Shown here one piece after another: positions 36,915 to 48,140 of a stretch of DNA of 64,000 nt. Within the stretch, counting starts at the first letter, position 1, and each line of letters opens with the position of its first letter. The position numbers and the translations under genes are program-made. The stretch is taken from NCBI RefSeq assembly GCF_902167635.1, contig NZ_CABHMS010000009.1, forward strand, positions 266,272 to 330,271, given 5' to 3'. The stretch is from Chitinophaga vietnamensis. Its GTDB lineage: Bacteria; Bacteroidota; Bacteroidia; Chitinophagales; Chitinophagaceae. The notes beneath the pieces were generated by a model that saw only the letters and a list, made by a program, of their open reading frames with translations, made no database searches and had not been told where the DNA came from.

Positions 36915-37631
36915 TTAGAGGTTCAGTACATCCTTCATGGAAAACACTCCTGTTTTGCCTTTCAGCCATTCGGCGGCGATCACGGCGCCGGCGGCAAAAC
37001 CCTCGCGGGAATGGGCCGTATGCGTGATGGTAATGTCGTCGATGGCGGAGGTATACGTGATGGAATGCGTGCCTGGCGCGGGATCGATACGTTTGGAAAT
37101 GATCGACAGCACGCCCGCTTCATGGCTTTCCTCATTCACCCAGGTTTTCTTGCGGCTAACGCTGGCCATCAGTTGTTCGGCCAGGGTGAGCGCAGTGCCG
37201 CTGGGCGCGTCTTTCTTCTGGGTGTGGTGGATCTCTTCCATCCACACGTCGTATTGCGGCTGACTGGCCATCAGAGCGGCCAGTCGCTTGTTCACTTCAA
37301 AAAAGATATTTACGCCGATGCTGAAATTGGTGGCGTGTAAAAAAGCCTGCTTTTTTTCTTTGCAAAGTTTTTCCACTTCCGGCAATTTATCCAGCCAGCC
37401 GGTGGTGCCGCAAACCACGGGCACATTGGCCTCGAAGCATTTGAGCACGTTATGGTAGGCCGTTTCCGGCGTAGTGAATTCGATGGCTACATCTGCCTGC
37501 CCCAGGTGCTCCTTGTCGAGCAGCTGCGGGGTATTATGCTCCACCCTTAAAATTACTTCGTGACCCTTTGCTGTAGCGATGGCATCGATAGCTTTACCCA
37601 TTTTGCCATAGCCGATAAGCGCAATTTTCAT
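36915..37631 (-). CDS. dapB: 4-hydroxy-tetrahydrodipicolinate reductase, right-arm copy
   Basis: Identical 238-residue copy of 28822-29538 with intact nucleotide-binding and His135/Lys139 catalytic motifs. dapB is normally single-copy and essential, so an exact second copy is unusual. Confidence 0.95.
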   Translation of the reverse strand: MKIALIGYGKMGKAIDAIATAKGHEVILRVEHNTPQLLDKEHLGQADVAIEFTTPETAYHNVLKCFEANVPVVCGTTGWLDKLPEVEKLCKEKKQAFLHATNFSIGVNIFFEVNKRLAALMASQPQYDVWMEEIHHTQKKDAPSGTALTLAEQLMASVSRKKTWVNEESHEAGVLSIISKRIDPAPGTHSITYTSAIDDITITHTAHSREGFAAGAVIAAEWLKGKTGVFSMKDVLNL

Positions 37632-37673
37632 GTCCCTGATCTGTTATGATTTTATGATAAAGGGAGATGCGGC

Positions 37674-38399
37674 TCAACGGCCCGCATAGTAGAAAGCCTT
37701 TCTGCTGGCCTTTTTGCCTCCCAATGAAATATTAACACCGATCCCCGGCGTGCGGTTATTGATGATCGTTGGCGTCACCTGCAAGGTGAGATCATTGGAG
37801 ATGTCAAAGGTGCGCAGGTGCGCAAACACAGTGGCATCAATGATATTCAGGCCGTACGATAATACGAAGAACAGCACGGAATAGTCAACCCACTCACGGT
37901 AGGTATCTCTCAACACTTTCAGGGATTGTGCATTTGGATATTGTACAATGAACTTGTCTTTAACATCCGGGTTGCCGGCCATGCGGATGCGGTAGGCATC
38001 GCGGTATTGTTTGTACTGGTCCATATTGAAGATGAAGAAACCGGTACAGGTGCCCATGGCGGCGTATATCAGCGGAATTTTCCAGTACTCCCTGTTGTAG
38101 GCCTGTCCGAGCCCGGGCAGTATAGCCGAGTACAGAGCCGCTTTGCGCGGGCTGTGCGGCAGGGGCATATCTGGTCTGAACACGATGGAATCGCGCCTGG
38201 GAGCGATGTTTTTAGCGGTATCTGTGGCAATATGCTGCAATGGTTTCACGGTGTCGGCTACACGGGGTGCGGCCGCTACAGTGGTATCTGCCATACCTTG
38301 CGGTGTGGGCGCGGCTCCGGCAGGAGCGGCCAGGAATATTGCCAGGATCAGTAAAGCGCTACGTACTAAATTGATGATGTTTCCAGCCAGCTTAGCCAC
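37674..38399 (-). CDS. DUF5683 membrane protein, right-arm copy
   Basis: Identical 241-residue copy of 28054-28779; GTG start at 38399 overlapping the parB stop by 8 bases. Confidence 0.87.
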   Translation of the reverse strand: MAKLAGNIINLVRSALLILAIFLAAPAGAAPTPQGMADTTVAAAPRVADTVKPLQHIATDTAKNIAPRRDSIVFRPDMPLPHSPRKAALYSAILPGLGQAYNREYWKIPLIYAAMGTCTGFFIFNMDQYKQYRDAYRIRMAGNPDVKDKFIVQYPNAQSLKVLRDTYREWVDYSVLFFVLSYGLNIIDATVFAHLRTFDISNDLTLQVTPTIINNRTPGIGVNISLGGKKASRKAFYYAGR

Positions 38400-39312
38400 C
38401 GTATATATCTATTTTTTCCAGGATACTATCCAGTTCTTCATCTGAATAGAATTCGATCAAAATACTTCCTTTTCCGTTTCTTCCTCTGTCCAGTTTAACT
38501 TTTGTGGCAAAGTGGGAGGCCAGGTTGTCCTGGATCTTCTGGAAAGCCGGTGGCAGCTTGGCTTTGGCGGCTTTCAGCTGCGGATTTTTTTCAGCAGCCT
38601 GGTTCACTTTGCGGGCCAGCTCCTCTGTTTGTCGTACAGAAAGGCCGCTCCTCAATATTTCGTTATAGATGAATAACTGGTTCTCCACATTCTCCACACC
38701 GGTGAGCACGCGGGCATGGCCCATGCTCAGCTGCGTGTTGCGCACCGCCACCTGGATATCCGGCGGCAGTTTGAGCAGGCGGATATAGTTGGTAACTGTG
38801 CTTCTTTCTTTGCCCATACGTTCGGCCACCTGTTCCTGTGTGAGGGAACATTCTTCCATCAGCCTTTTATAGCTCAGGCCCACCTCGATCGCGTTGAGGT
38901 TTTCACGCTGCAGGTTCTCCAGCAGGGCCAGTTCCAGCAGTTCCTGGTCATTCACCTGGCGGATATATGCAGGAATATCTTTCAGGCCCGCCATCTTGCT
39001 GGCTCTCAGTCTGCGCTCGCCGGCAATCAGCTGGTACTTTTTGTTGCTTATTTTGGCAATGGTGATGGGCTGGATGACATCGTGCAGTTTTATCGACTGA
39101 CTCAGCTCCTGTAATGACAGCTCATCAAAGTCACGGCGCGGCTGCTTCGGGTTAGTCACGATCTGGTCTAACGGAACACGTTCAATGCCGGTAGCGGCCG
39201 CCACGGCTTTGTCGCCCAGCGCGCCGGCAGTTTGTTTCAGATCGGTGTCAATGTTTTGGAGCAGCGAGCGGATGCCTTTACCCAACGCCTCTTTCTTACT
39301 TGGATTGGTCAT
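38392..39312 (-). CDS. parB: ParB, right-arm copy
   Basis: Identical 306-residue copy of 27141-28061, with CTPase boxes and helix-turn-helix intact. A second full partition operon in the same replicon would be very unusual. Confidence 0.94.
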   Translation of the reverse strand: MTNPSKKEALGKGIRSLLQNIDTDLKQTAGALGDKAVAAATGIERVPLDQIVTNPKQPRRDFDELSLQELSQSIKLHDVIQPITIAKISNKKYQLIAGERRLRASKMAGLKDIPAYIRQVNDQELLELALLENLQRENLNAIEVGLSYKRLMEECSLTQEQVAERMGKERSTVTNYIRLLKLPPDIQVAVRNTQLSMGHARVLTGVENVENQLFIYNEILRSGLSVRQTEELARKVNQAAEKNPQLKAAKAKLPPAFQKIQDNLASHFATKVKLDRGRNGKGSILIEFYSDEELDSILEKIDIYGG

Positions 39313-40117
39313 CGTTAATAGCTAAGATTTTGTCTTTGGATTTTATTTGTGTGTAATTATGTTTCTGCAGGATCTCTTTGGCCAGGTTGAGGTAATTGAT
39401 GGCCCCGGTGCTGGCAGCGTCGTACATAATCACGGATTTGCCAAAGCTGGGCGCCTCACCCAGTTTGGTATTACGGTGTATGATGGTATTGAATACGCTT
39501 TCCTCGAAATGTTGTTTTACTTCATCCACTACCTGGTTGCTCAGGCGCAAACGCCCGTCGTACATGGTCATCAGGATACCTTCAATTTCCAGGTCGGTAT
39601 TCAGGCGGCTTTGTACGATCTTGATGGTATTGAGCAGTTTGCCCAAACCTTCCAGTGCAAAAAATTCGCACTGTACGGGGATGATCACGGAATTGGAGGC
39701 TACCAGGGCATTTACGGTGATCAGGCCGAGAGAAGGAGAGCAGTCTACGATCACGAAATCGTAATCATCTTTCACGCTGTCGATCACCTGTTTCATCACT
39801 CTTTCCCTGTTGGGATGATTGATGAGTTCCAGTTCGGCGCCTACCAGGTCTATATGTGAGGGGAGTACTTTCAGGTTGGGGGTATCGGATTCCAGCACTA
39901 CATCTTTTGCCTGCACGTCATTCACCATACAATCGTAAAGGCTCTGCTGTACATTGCGCAGGTCGAAGCCCAGTCCTGTAGTGCTGTTGGCCTGAGGATC
40001 GGCATCAACCAGCAGTGTCTTAAATTCCAGCACAGCCAGGCTGCTTGCCAGGTTTATTGCACTTGTAGTTTTTCCTACGCCACCTTTCTGGTTAGCGATT
40101 GCGATTATTCTAGCCAT
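39296..40117 (-). CDS. parA: ParA, right-arm copy
   Basis: Identical 273-residue copy of 26336-27157 with the deviant Walker A box KGGVGKTT; overlaps parB by 17 bases as in the left arm. Confidence 0.94.
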   Translation of the reverse strand: MARIIAIANQKGGVGKTTSAINLASSLAVLEFKTLLVDADPQANSTTGLGFDLRNVQQSLYDCMVNDVQAKDVVLESDTPNLKVLPSHIDLVGAELELINHPNRERVMKQVIDSVKDDYDFVIVDCSPSLGLITVNALVASNSVIIPVQCEFFALEGLGKLLNTIKIVQSRLNTDLEIEGILMTMYDGRLRLSNQVVDEVKQHFEESVFNTIIHRNTKLGEAPSFGKSVIMYDAASTGAINYLNLAKEILQKHNYTQIKSKDKILAINDDQSK

Positions 40118-40164
40118 TGTGTAAATTAAAAATTCTAAGGTTTATTTATAGGATAAAGGATAAA

Positions 40165-40845
40165 TCAAACCTCTATGGTGCTTCCTATTTCAGGCAGCAA
40201 CAGTTCCAGGCCAGCTTCGTCAAATTGTTGTTGTGCCGCTTTCTTGTCTATCTTAACGTAACCAAAGGTATCGTAGTGTACGCCTACTATTTTATCACAT
40301 TCGATCAGCTCAGCTGCGGCGATGGCATCTTCCACGCCCATGGTGAAATTATCGCCGATCGGCAGCACGGCAAAATCGAGCGTGGCGATAGACGGTACCA
40401 GTTCCATATCGAAAGTGAGCGCGGTATCGCCGCTATAATAAAAGTTGGCATCGTCGGTGATGAATACAAAACCCATGGGGTTGCCGCCGTAAGCGCCGTC
40501 GGGCAAACTGCTGGAATGCTGTGCCACCACGCATTTTACCGTACCGAAATCAAATTTCCACTTGCCGCCGGTATTCATCGGGTGTACCTTTTCCACTCCC
40601 TGCTTGCTCACCCAGGTCACAATCTCGAAATTCGATACCACGGTGGCGCCTGTACGCTTTGCCAGCTCGATCAGGTCGGCCGTATGATCCTCATGACCAT
40701 GAGAAACAAAAATGTAATCCGCCGTTATGGCATCAATGTCTACTTTCTTCGCCAGCTCATTATGTCTGATAAAAGGATCAAATAATATCCTCTTGCCTTT
40801 CACTTCAATCGCAAAGCAGGAATGTCCGTAACAGGTGTATTTCAT
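40165..40845 (-). CDS. UPF0173-family metal-dependent hydrolase, right-arm copy
   Basis: Identical 226-residue copy of 25608-26288 with the HGHEDH metal site; again directly upstream of parA. Confidence 0.89.
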   Translation of the reverse strand: MKYTCYGHSCFAIEVKGKRILFDPFIRHNELAKKVDIDAITADYIFVSHGHEDHTADLIELAKRTGATVVSNFEIVTWVSKQGVEKVHPMNTGGKWKFDFGTVKCVVAQHSSSLPDGAYGGNPMGFVFITDDANFYYSGDTALTFDMELVPSIATLDFAVLPIGDNFTMGVEDAIAAAELIECDKIVGVHYDTFGYVKIDKKAAQQQFDEAGLELLLPEIGSTIEV

Positions 40846-41199
40846 ATGCTTGAACCGGTTTGAATAGTAAAAATGTAATCAGCCAATGGTACCCCGTAAT
40901 TTACGATTTACCATTTACAAATTACCATTTACCTTATTTCGCCAATCGGACAAAAATACAACGATTACCCAAAAGTCCGGCGTGGCAGTATATTTATTTA
41001 TTCACAAACTGTCCGCCCTGCCCGGGAAAAATTTTAAAAGAACATACAATCTCCCCGCTTGTTATTCGTCTACATGCTCTATACTGGCTTTATACTGGCT
41101 TGAAACAGGGCGTATCCTGCCAGCAAGGTTTTAACTTTTTGGACCAGCAAAACTGCATTAACTTGCTGTCCTATCATATATTTATATAATATTTTCATC
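40846..41199. promoter_or_regulatory. Divergent intergenic region, right-arm copy
   Basis: Mirror of 25254-25607, with the same tandem short repeats. The TATTTTTG box is at 40951-40958 on the minus strand. No gene is seen. Confidence 0.5.
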
Positions 41200-42465
41200 A
41201 TGCGATCGGGGTTTAATTCCGTTTTTTTACTGATCTTTCTTTTATTGCTGGATATTTACGTGTTCCAGGCCGTACGGGCCATCGTGTACATGTCCAGCCC
41301 CAGGGTACGTACCGTCACTTACAGCATATATTGGTTTGTTTCGCTGGCCTGCCTGATTACCGTAGCATTGCTGCCTTACATCAAATGGCATAACTGGCCC
41401 ACCGCCGTGCGTTCCTATGTACTGGCCGTGATCATCGGGCTGGTGGTGGCCAAGCTGCTCACCGCCGTGTTCCTCTTGCTGGATGATGTACGCCGCGCCC
41501 TCACCTGGGTAGTCCGTCGCTTCAGCGCGGCCAAAACCATTAGCCCGGAAACCGCCGTGAATGGCCTTTCCCGCTCCCAGTTCCTCAACAGGCTGGGGCT
41601 CATCGCGGGCGGCGGCCTCTTTGCTACGCTCGTGTACGGATTTTCCAACAAGTATAATTATCGTGTGCACAAAATAAAGCTGGCGCTCAAAAACCTGCCC
41701 GCCTCCTTTAAAGGCATGCGCATCGTGCAGATATCCGATATCCACTCCGGCAGCTTCGCCAACCGCGAGGCAGTGATCAAAGGCGTGCAGCTGATCAACG
41801 ACCAGCGGGCCGATCTCATCCTCTTCACTGGCGACCTGGTCAACGATCGCGCCAGCGAAATGGAGCCCTGGATGGATGTGTTCCGTCAGGTGAAAGCCCC
41901 TATGGGCGTGTATTCCACCTTGGGCAATCATGACTATGGCGACTATTACCCCTGGCCCGACAAGACGCCCAACGGCTATAGCGCCCTTCAGCACCAGAAC
42001 CTGGAACGTTTGAAACAGGTACATGGCGAACTGGGCTGGAAATTGATGATGAATGAAAACGCAGTGCTGGAGAAGGGTGGAGAGCAGATCGCCCTGCTGG
42101 GCGTGGAAAACTGGAGCGCCATGAGCCGTTTTCCCCGTCATGGTGACCTCAAGCGCGCCTATGAAGGCATTGAACATATCCCCTTTAAAATACTGATGTC
42201 GCACGACCCTACCCACTGGGATGCCCAGGTACGCACGGATTTCCCGGACATCGCCCTTACGCTGGCCGGCCATACCCATGGCATGCAGTTCGGTATAGAG
42301 ATTCCCGGTCTTAAATGGAGCCCGGCGCAGTATATCTATAAAGAGTGGGCCGGCCTTTACAAGGAAGGCGATCAACACCTGTATGTGAACAGGGGCTTCG
42401 GTTTCCTCGGTTACCCCGGCAGGGTAGGCGTATTGCCGGAGATTACCGTCATCGATCTCGTTTAA
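41200..42465 (+). CDS. Membrane-anchored metallophosphoesterase, right-arm copy
   Basis: Identical 421-residue copy of 23988-25253; all metal-binding motifs (SDIH, GDLVND, GNHD, GHTHG) are intact. Confidence 0.89.
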   Translation: MRSGFNSVFLLIFLLLLDIYVFQAVRAIVYMSSPRVRTVTYSIYWFVSLACLITVALLPYIKWHNWPTAVRSYVLAVIIGLVVAKLLTAVFLLLDDVRRALTWVVRRFSAAKTISPETAVNGLSRSQFLNRLGLIAGGGLFATLVYGFSNKYNYRVHKIKLALKNLPASFKGMRIVQISDIHSGSFANREAVIKGVQLINDQRADLILFTGDLVNDRASEMEPWMDVFRQVKAPMGVYSTLGNHDYGDYYPWPDKTPNGYSALQHQNLERLKQVHGELGWKLMMNENAVLEKGGEQIALLGVENWSAMSRFPRHGDLKRAYEGIEHIPFKILMSHDPTHWDAQVRTDFPDIALTLAGHTHGMQFGIEIPGLKWSPAQYIYKEWAGLYKEGDQHLYVNRGFGFLGYPGRVGVLPEITVIDLV

Positions 42466-42590
42466 CCGAAAAATGGAGTTTATCGACAAATAACCATCAT
42501 ACAACTACAGTTATGCCCTCTTCGACTGTCAACTGCATTTAAATGCGGAATTACACCTATCTTGCGGTGAACGTAGTACAAGGAAAAAGC

Positions 42591-43505
42591 ATGTTCATGC
42601 GCGTTTACTTTATATTCCTGTTGCTGTTATGCAGCCGTATCGCGGCGGGCCAAACTTTAGCCGAGCTGGAAAAACAGCTCGATTCGTTGTTACGCAAAAA
42701 AGATAAGAGTGAACTGGTTGCAGCAGTGGGATATGGCAATAATCCCGCCTACGGCAGCAAAACCACCAACTATGAATGGCCGATAGTAATGAAGACCTTC
42801 CTGGCGCCTTCATTGACCTACTATCATAAAAGCGGCTTCTATGGCGGCGTTAGCAGCTATTACCTGGTAAATGCCAATGAACATCCCTGGTTTGAATGGG
42901 ACCTCACTGCCGGTTACGACTATACGAAAAGTGATAACGTACTCACCGGTATTTCTTACACTAAATATTTCTTCGCAGATTCCAGCGATGTGCCTAAAAC
43001 GCCCATCACCAATGAGATATTCGCTTATTTCTATTACCGCAAGTGGTGGCTGGAACCCGGTATCAGTGTGGATTACGGCTGGGGCAAGCATGATGAGAGC
43101 GGAGAGCATACCCACAGTTCGTTGCGTGGTAACGACTTCAACGTCATCTTCGCCGTGCGGCATCCCTTCCTGTTCAATGGCATCCTGAGCGGCACAGATG
43201 CCATATTGCTGGCGCCCTCCATCGGCTTTACCTGCGGCACCGCCAACTATTTCAGCAACCTCAAAGCCTTTCAATATATTACCCGTTCTCCCAAGTTAAA
43301 GAAGACCGTTGTACATCGCGGAAAAGAAATTGCATTGGAAGATCATTCCGGTTTTGAGCCGCGCGCACTTGATCTCACACTTAATTTTTCCTATCTCGTC
43401 GGCAAATTGAATATCGCCCCCGCCTTCACTGTTTTCAAGCCTTTCACCGGAGAAGACCAGCACATCATGAGCTATTTCACTGCGCGTGTGGCGTATAGTT
43501 TTTAA
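42591..43505 (+). CDS. Uncharacterised exported outer-membrane protein, right-arm copy
   Basis: Identical copy of 22948-23862, unrecognised family, signal peptide then barrel-like strands ending VAYSF. The alternative upstream ATG is at 42543. Confidence 0.74.
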   Translation: MFMRVYFIFLLLLCSRIAAGQTLAELEKQLDSLLRKKDKSELVAAVGYGNNPAYGSKTTNYEWPIVMKTFLAPSLTYYHKSGFYGGVSSYYLVNANEHPWFEWDLTAGYDYTKSDNVLTGISYTKYFFADSSDVPKTPITNEIFAYFYYRKWWLEPGISVDYGWGKHDESGEHTHSSLRGNDFNVIFAVRHPFLFNGILSGTDAILLAPSIGFTCGTANYFSNLKAFQYITRSPKLKKTVVHRGKEIALEDHSGFEPRALDLTLNFSYLVGKLNIAPAFTVFKPFTGEDQHIMSYFTARVAYSF

Positions 43506-43608
43506 TATTGAGCATAAAATTTGTAGTTAGCCAATCACAATTAGTCGCGTAGGGGTAAATGTTGTGATGTACGTCTATATTTTAACCATTATTATTTAAA
43601 GCAATTTT

Positions 43609-44226
43609 ATGAAAAAACTGTTTCTCGCAGTCGTGCTGCTAACCGCAACTGCCGTTTCAACCGTTAAAGCGCAAGACAGATTGCTCCGTTTTGGTGTCAA
43701 AGGTGGAGCTAACCTTGGTAAATTAGATGGTACCGGCTACCAGGATGGTTTTAAACTGGGCTATCACATTGGCGCTTTCGCGCAATTGCACCTGGTAAAA
43801 GGTTTCGGAGTACAGGGTGAATTTGTTTTCTCTTCTACCAAAACCAAGACCACAGACGATTTTAGCCAGATCTACAATACTGGTAATCTGAGCGACAACG
43901 GAAAAACGATCAACATGAATTACCTGAGCATTCCTTTGCTGGCCAACATCGACCTGGGCAGTCCCCGCATTAAATTGCAGGTAGGTCCACAATTCAGTGC
44001 GTTGGTGAGCGACAAGAAAGTGTTTGGTTCTTCCGGCGCTGTTAACCAGGCCTTCAAAGGCGGCGATATTTCCGGTGTGGCTGGCTTATGGTTGCAATTG
44101 CCTATCATCAACATCAGTGCGCGTTACATCATTGGCTTTAATGACGTGAAAGACCTGAACAGCGTAACCAACACCAGCAACTGGAAAAACCAGGCGATCC
44201 AGATTGGCGTTGGCGTTACCTTGTAA
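43609..44226 (+). CDS. PorT-family outer-membrane barrel, right-arm copy
   Basis: Identical 205-residue copy of 22227-22844, with signal peptide and FGVKGGANLG opening strand. Confidence 0.84.
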   Translation: MKKLFLAVVLLTATAVSTVKAQDRLLRFGVKGGANLGKLDGTGYQDGFKLGYHIGAFAQLHLVKGFGVQGEFVFSSTKTKTTDDFSQIYNTGNLSDNGKTINMNYLSIPLLANIDLGSPRIKLQVGPQFSALVSDKKVFGSSGAVNQAFKGGDISGVAGLWLQLPIINISARYIIGFNDVKDLNSVTNTSNWKNQAIQIGVGVTL

Positions 44227-44257
44227 TTATTTACGGAATGCCATTAAGTTATTTTCC

Positions 44258-44290
44258 GATGTCCCGGCAATTTGCCGGGACATCGCTTTT
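44258..44290 (+). terminator. Terminator of the PorT-type barrel gene, right-arm copy
   Basis: Mirror of 22163-22195: a 13-base stem followed by gcttttt on the plus strand. Confidence 0.9.
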
Positions 44291-44418
44291 TCCGGTCATC
44301 ACTCCTGCTGCCATGCCGGCACTTGGCATTAAACTTGACAATGTACCCCTGCTCTAAATAATGAGGACTGTAGCCGTATTTTATGACAGAATGTCCTCGG
44401 AGGCTTTAAATAACTCAG

Positions 44419-46824
44419 ATGAACAGATTTTATTTAGGAAATTCGGAAGATGAAATGGAGTTCATGCCTATTATCCCTTTGAATGAAGATGGGGATGCGC
44501 AAGAGGATGACAGCAAAATCCCCGATGAACTGGCATTGTTACCATTACGAAATACAGTATTATTCCCCGGGGTGGTATTGCCCATCACCGTTGGCAGGGA
44601 CAAGTCCATAAAAGCAGTGAGCGATGCGTACAAGACTGACAAAATGATCGGTGTAGTAGCGCAAAAAGACAGTACTGTAGAAGATCCCAATGTGGCCGAT
44701 CTCACAGAAGTAGGTACTGTGGCCCGTATCGTGAAACTCATCAAAATGCCGGATGGCGGCACCACCATCATCATCCAGGGACGCAAACGATTCAAAATAA
44801 ACGAGATCGTTACAGAAGATCCGTATTTCAAAGCCAGGATCACGGTACTGCCGGAAGAGACGGTAGCCGAGGATACGGAATTTGACGCCTATGTTTCTTC
44901 TATCAAAGACCTGGCTGCGCAGATCATCAACCTGTCGCCCAACCTGCCTTCAGAAGCTGGCATCATCCTGAAGAATATCGAGAACCCGTCGTTCCTTGTG
45001 CATTTTGTGTCTTCCAACCTCAACTCCGAATTAAAAGATAAACAGCAATTGCTGGAGATCAACAACCTGCGCACCCGCGCGGAGCTGCTGATGAAATTGC
45101 TGCAAACAGAATTGCAGCTGGCCGAGCTGAAAAACAAGATCACCAACAAAACCAAGGCGGATCTTGACAAACAACAGCGCGACTACTTCCTGCAACAGCA
45201 AATGAAATCCATCAAGGAAGAGTTGGGCGGAGATGCCAATGATCGTGAGATCAGGGAGATGAAGCGCAAGGCAGAAGAGAAGAAATGGTCGCCGGCCGCG
45301 GCGGAAGCCTTCGCAAAAGGCATTGAAAAGCTGGAGCGCATGCATCCCACCACGCCGGACTACAGCGTAGTGTACAATCACCTGGATCTCTTGCTGGACC
45401 TGCCCTGGGGCGATTATACCACCGATAGCTACGACCTGAAGAAGGCGAAAAAAATATTGGACCATGACCATTACGGCATGGAAAAGATCAAAGAAAGGAT
45501 ATTGGAATACCTGGCTGTACTGAAACTGAAAGGAGACATGAAATCTCCGATCCTCTGTTTCGTAGGCCCTCCGGGTATCGGCAAAACCTCGCTGGGACGC
45601 TCGATCGCCAATGCAGTGGGCCGCAAGTACGTGCGCCTGAGCCTTGGCGGCCTGCATGATGAAAGCGAGATACGCGGTCATCGGAAAACCTATATCGGCG
45701 CGATGCCGGGCAGGGTCATTCAATCTATCCGGAAGATCAAATCATCTAACCCGGTAATGATCCTCGATGAGATCGACAAGATCGGCAATGACCTGCGCGG
45801 CGATCCCAGTTCCGCCATGCTGGAAGTGCTGGACCCGGAGCAGAACAGCTCTTTCTATGATAATTACCTCGAACTGGAATACGACCTGAGCAAAGTATTG
45901 TTCATCGCGACAGCCAACAACATCAATGCGATCCACCCGGCGCTGCGCGACCGATTGGAGATCATTGACCTGAGCGGCTATTCTATTGAAGAGAAAGTGG
46001 AGATCGCCAAACGCCACCTCTTGCCGAAGCAGAAGGAAGCGCACGGGTTAAAGGATACAAAATTTCGTATAAGCAACAGCGTTATAGAGCATGTGATCGC
46101 GGACTATACCCGCGAGAGCGGCGTGCGGGAGCTGGACCGGCTCTTTGCCTCCATCATGCGTAACCTGGCGAAGGAGGTAGCGCTGGAACGTCCGCTGCCG
46201 GAGAATATCACCGATGCAAATATTGAAAAAATATTAGGCAAGCCGCGTTACTCCAACGAAATATATAAAGTGGGTAATCCTCCGGGAGTGGCTGTAGGCC
46301 TCGCCTGGACCTATGTTGGCGGCGATATCCTCTTTATCGAAAGCAGCCTGAGTGAAGGCAAGGGCGAACTGAAGCTGACCGGTAACCTCGGCCAGGTGAT
46401 GAAAGAGTCTGCAATAACGGCCCTCACTTACCTGCAGGCCAATGCTGCCCAGTATAAGATCGATCCGAAACTGTTTGCGCAGAAGAGCGTGCATGTGCAC
46501 ATCCCGGAAGGCGCCGTTCCGAAAGACGGTCCCAGCGCGGGTATCACGATGCTCACGGCGCTGACCTCTATTTTCACCGGCCGTAAAGTAAAATCGTATC
46601 TCGCGATGACCGGCGAAATTACGCTGAGAGGGCAGGTGTTGCCGGTAGGAGGCATCAAAGAAAAAATACTGGCTGCCAAACGTGCCGGTATCCGCGAGAT
46701 CATCCTCTGCTGGCAGAATGAGAAAGATATCAAAGAAATTAATCCCGACTATATCAAAGGACTGAAGTTTCATTATGTAAAACAAATGAACCAAGTGCTC
46801 GAAATAGCGTTATTAAAGAAGTAA
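44419..46824 (+). CDS. lon: Lon protease, right-arm copy
   Basis: Identical 801-residue copy of 19629-22034 with Walker [10 protein letters not shown] and the Ser706/Lys749 dyad. Converges on the right-arm pdxJ. Confidence 0.96.
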   Translation: MNRFYLGNSEDEMEFMPIIPLNEDGDAQEDDSKIPDELALLPLRNTVLFPGVVLPITVGRDKSIKAVSDAYKTDKMIGVVAQKDSTVEDPNVADLTEVGTVARIVKLIKMPDGGTTIIIQGRKRFKINEIVTEDPYFKARITVLPEETVAEDTEFDAYVSSIKDLAAQIINLSPNLPSEAGIILKNIENPSFLVHFVSSNLNSELKDKQQLLEINNLRTRAELLMKLLQTELQLAELKNKITNKTKADLDKQQRDYFLQQQMKSIKEELGGDANDREIREMKRKAEEKKWSPAAAEAFAKGIEKLERMHPTTPDYSVVYNHLDLLLDLPWGDYTTDSYDLKKAKKILDHDHYGMEKIKERILEYLAVLKLKGDMKSPILCFVGPPGIGKTSLGRSIANAVGRKYVRLSLGGLHDESEIRGHRKTYIGAMPGRVIQSIRKIKSSNPVMILDEIDKIGNDLRGDPSSAMLEVLDPEQNSSFYDNYLELEYDLSKVLFIATANNINAIHPALRDRLEIIDLSGYSIEEKVEIAKRHLLPKQKEAHGLKDTKFRISNSVIEHVIADYTRESGVRELDRLFASIMRNLAKEVALERPLPENITDANIEKILGKPRYSNEIYKVGNPPGVAVGLAWTYVGGDILFIESSLSEGKGELKLTGNLGQVMKESAITALTYLQANAAQYKIDPKLFAQKSVHVHIPEGAVPKDGPSAGITMLTALTSIFTGRKVKSYLAMTGEITLRGQVLPVGGIKEKILAAKRAGIREIILCWQNEKDIKEINPDYIKGLKFHYVKQMNQVLEIALLKK

Positions 46825-46926
46825 CACACGTAACATTGCTGTCACTCATGACGGTAAACTATAGAAGAGTTCATGCTGGTTTGTTGTGACCCCGGTATGA
46901 ACTTCATGTTGATTGTTTTAAGGGTT

Positions 46927-46962
46927 AAAACAAAGCCATTCCTGGAAGGGAATGGCTTTGTT
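46927..46962. terminator. Bidirectional terminator between lon and pdxJ, right-arm copy
   Basis: Mirror of 19491-19526, 14-base stem with T-tracts on both strands. Confidence 0.84.
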
Positions 46963-47054
46963 ATTAATGTCGGTTGTTGCATGAATTTGCCGTACCCCGG
47001 GACCGGCCGCGGCCACGGGTTTGTGGGTTTGTGGACCCCGGGTTCCACCCGGGT

Positions 47055-47282
47055 CTACCGAGCTATCGCTCCTACGGAGCTTAGTGCAGCGGAACATACG
47101 GTTTATCTACCGGGCTTTCGCTCCTACGGAGCTTGATCAATGCGATTGCTACCGCCCCTACGGGGCGGCATATTGGTAGACACAATATCCGCTACCAATA
47201 TATCGCCCCGTAGGGGCGAAAGCCCGGTAGATAAACCGTATGTTCCGCTGCACTAAGCTCCGTAGGAGCGATAGCTCGGTAG
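47055..47282. repeat. Composite nested hairpin repeat, right-arm copy
   Basis: Mirror of 19171-19398; perfect 67-base outer arms at 47055-47121 and 47216-47282 with the smaller inverted repeat inside. Confidence 0.84.
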
Positions 47283-47339
47283 CCCCCGGGGCGACAAATT
47301 TACGCAACGATGCCATCATGCTTATTGCGTACTCCGTAA

Positions 47340-48071
47340 TTAATCGATGAGCTGGCGCTTATAAAGCTGTATCGTGTTTTCCAGGCCGTAGTAGAGTGCA
47401 TCAGCAACGAGGGCGTGGCCGATAGACACTTCTTTCAGCTGGGGGATATGCAGTTTAAAGAAGCGGAGGTTGTCGAGGTTAAGATCGTGGCCGGCATTGA
47501 TTTCCAGGCCGGCGGCAGTGGCCTCGCGGGCGGTGTTCTTATAGTCGTTGAACAGCTGGAGGTTCTGCGGTTGTGTGCGTGCATTCGTATATTCTTCCGC
47601 GTAAGGGCCGGTGTAGAGTTCGATGCGATCGGCGCCGGCGGTTTTGGCGCCAGCTACTTTGTCTGCTTCCGGGTTGAGGAAGATAGATACACGGATACCT
47701 GCCTTTTTGAGTGTGGAGATCACATCTTTCAACTGCGACTGATAGCGGACGGTGTCCCAGCCGGTGTTGGAAGTGATGGCGTCTGGCGGATCGGGCACCA
47801 GTGTGCATTGGTGTGGTTTCACTTCCAGTACGAGGTCCATAAATTCTTTTGATGGATAGCCTTCGATATTGAATTCGGTGGTAACGAGGGGTTTCAGGTC
47901 GCGCACATCTTTGTAGCGGATGTGACGTTCATCGGGGCGTGGGTGTACGGTGATGCCATCGGCGCCGAAGCGTTCGCAGTCCTGGGCCACTTTCAATATA
48001 TCGGGGAGATTGCCGCCGCGCGCATTGCGCAGCGTAGCAAATTTGTTGATGTTTACACTGAGCTTTGTCAT
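47340..48071 (-). CDS. pdxJ: Pyridoxine 5'-phosphate synthase, right-arm copy
   Basis: Identical 243-residue copy of 18382-19113. The candidate TAATTTTG promoter box lies at 48076-48083 on the minus strand, again only 4 bases before the ATG. Confidence 0.95.
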   Translation of the reverse strand: MTKLSVNINKFATLRNARGGNLPDILKVAQDCERFGADGITVHPRPDERHIRYKDVRDLKPLVTTEFNIEGYPSKEFMDLVLEVKPHQCTLVPDPPDAITSNTGWDTVRYQSQLKDVISTLKKAGIRVSIFLNPEADKVAGAKTAGADRIELYTGPYAEEYTNARTQPQNLQLFNDYKNTAREATAAGLEINAGHDLNLDNLRFFKLHIPQLKEVSIGHALVADALYYGLENTIQLYKRQLID

Positions 48072-48086
48072 GGTGCAAAATTAAAA

Positions 48087-48121
48087 CAAAAAGCGTTCTG
48101 TTTTTGACAGAACGCTTTTTG
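48087..48121 (-). terminator. Rho-independent terminator after ahcY, right-arm copy
   Basis: Mirror of 18332-18366 with the same 15-base stem and T-tract. Confidence 0.91.
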
Positions 48122-48140
48122 ATATATTATACCCTTACGA

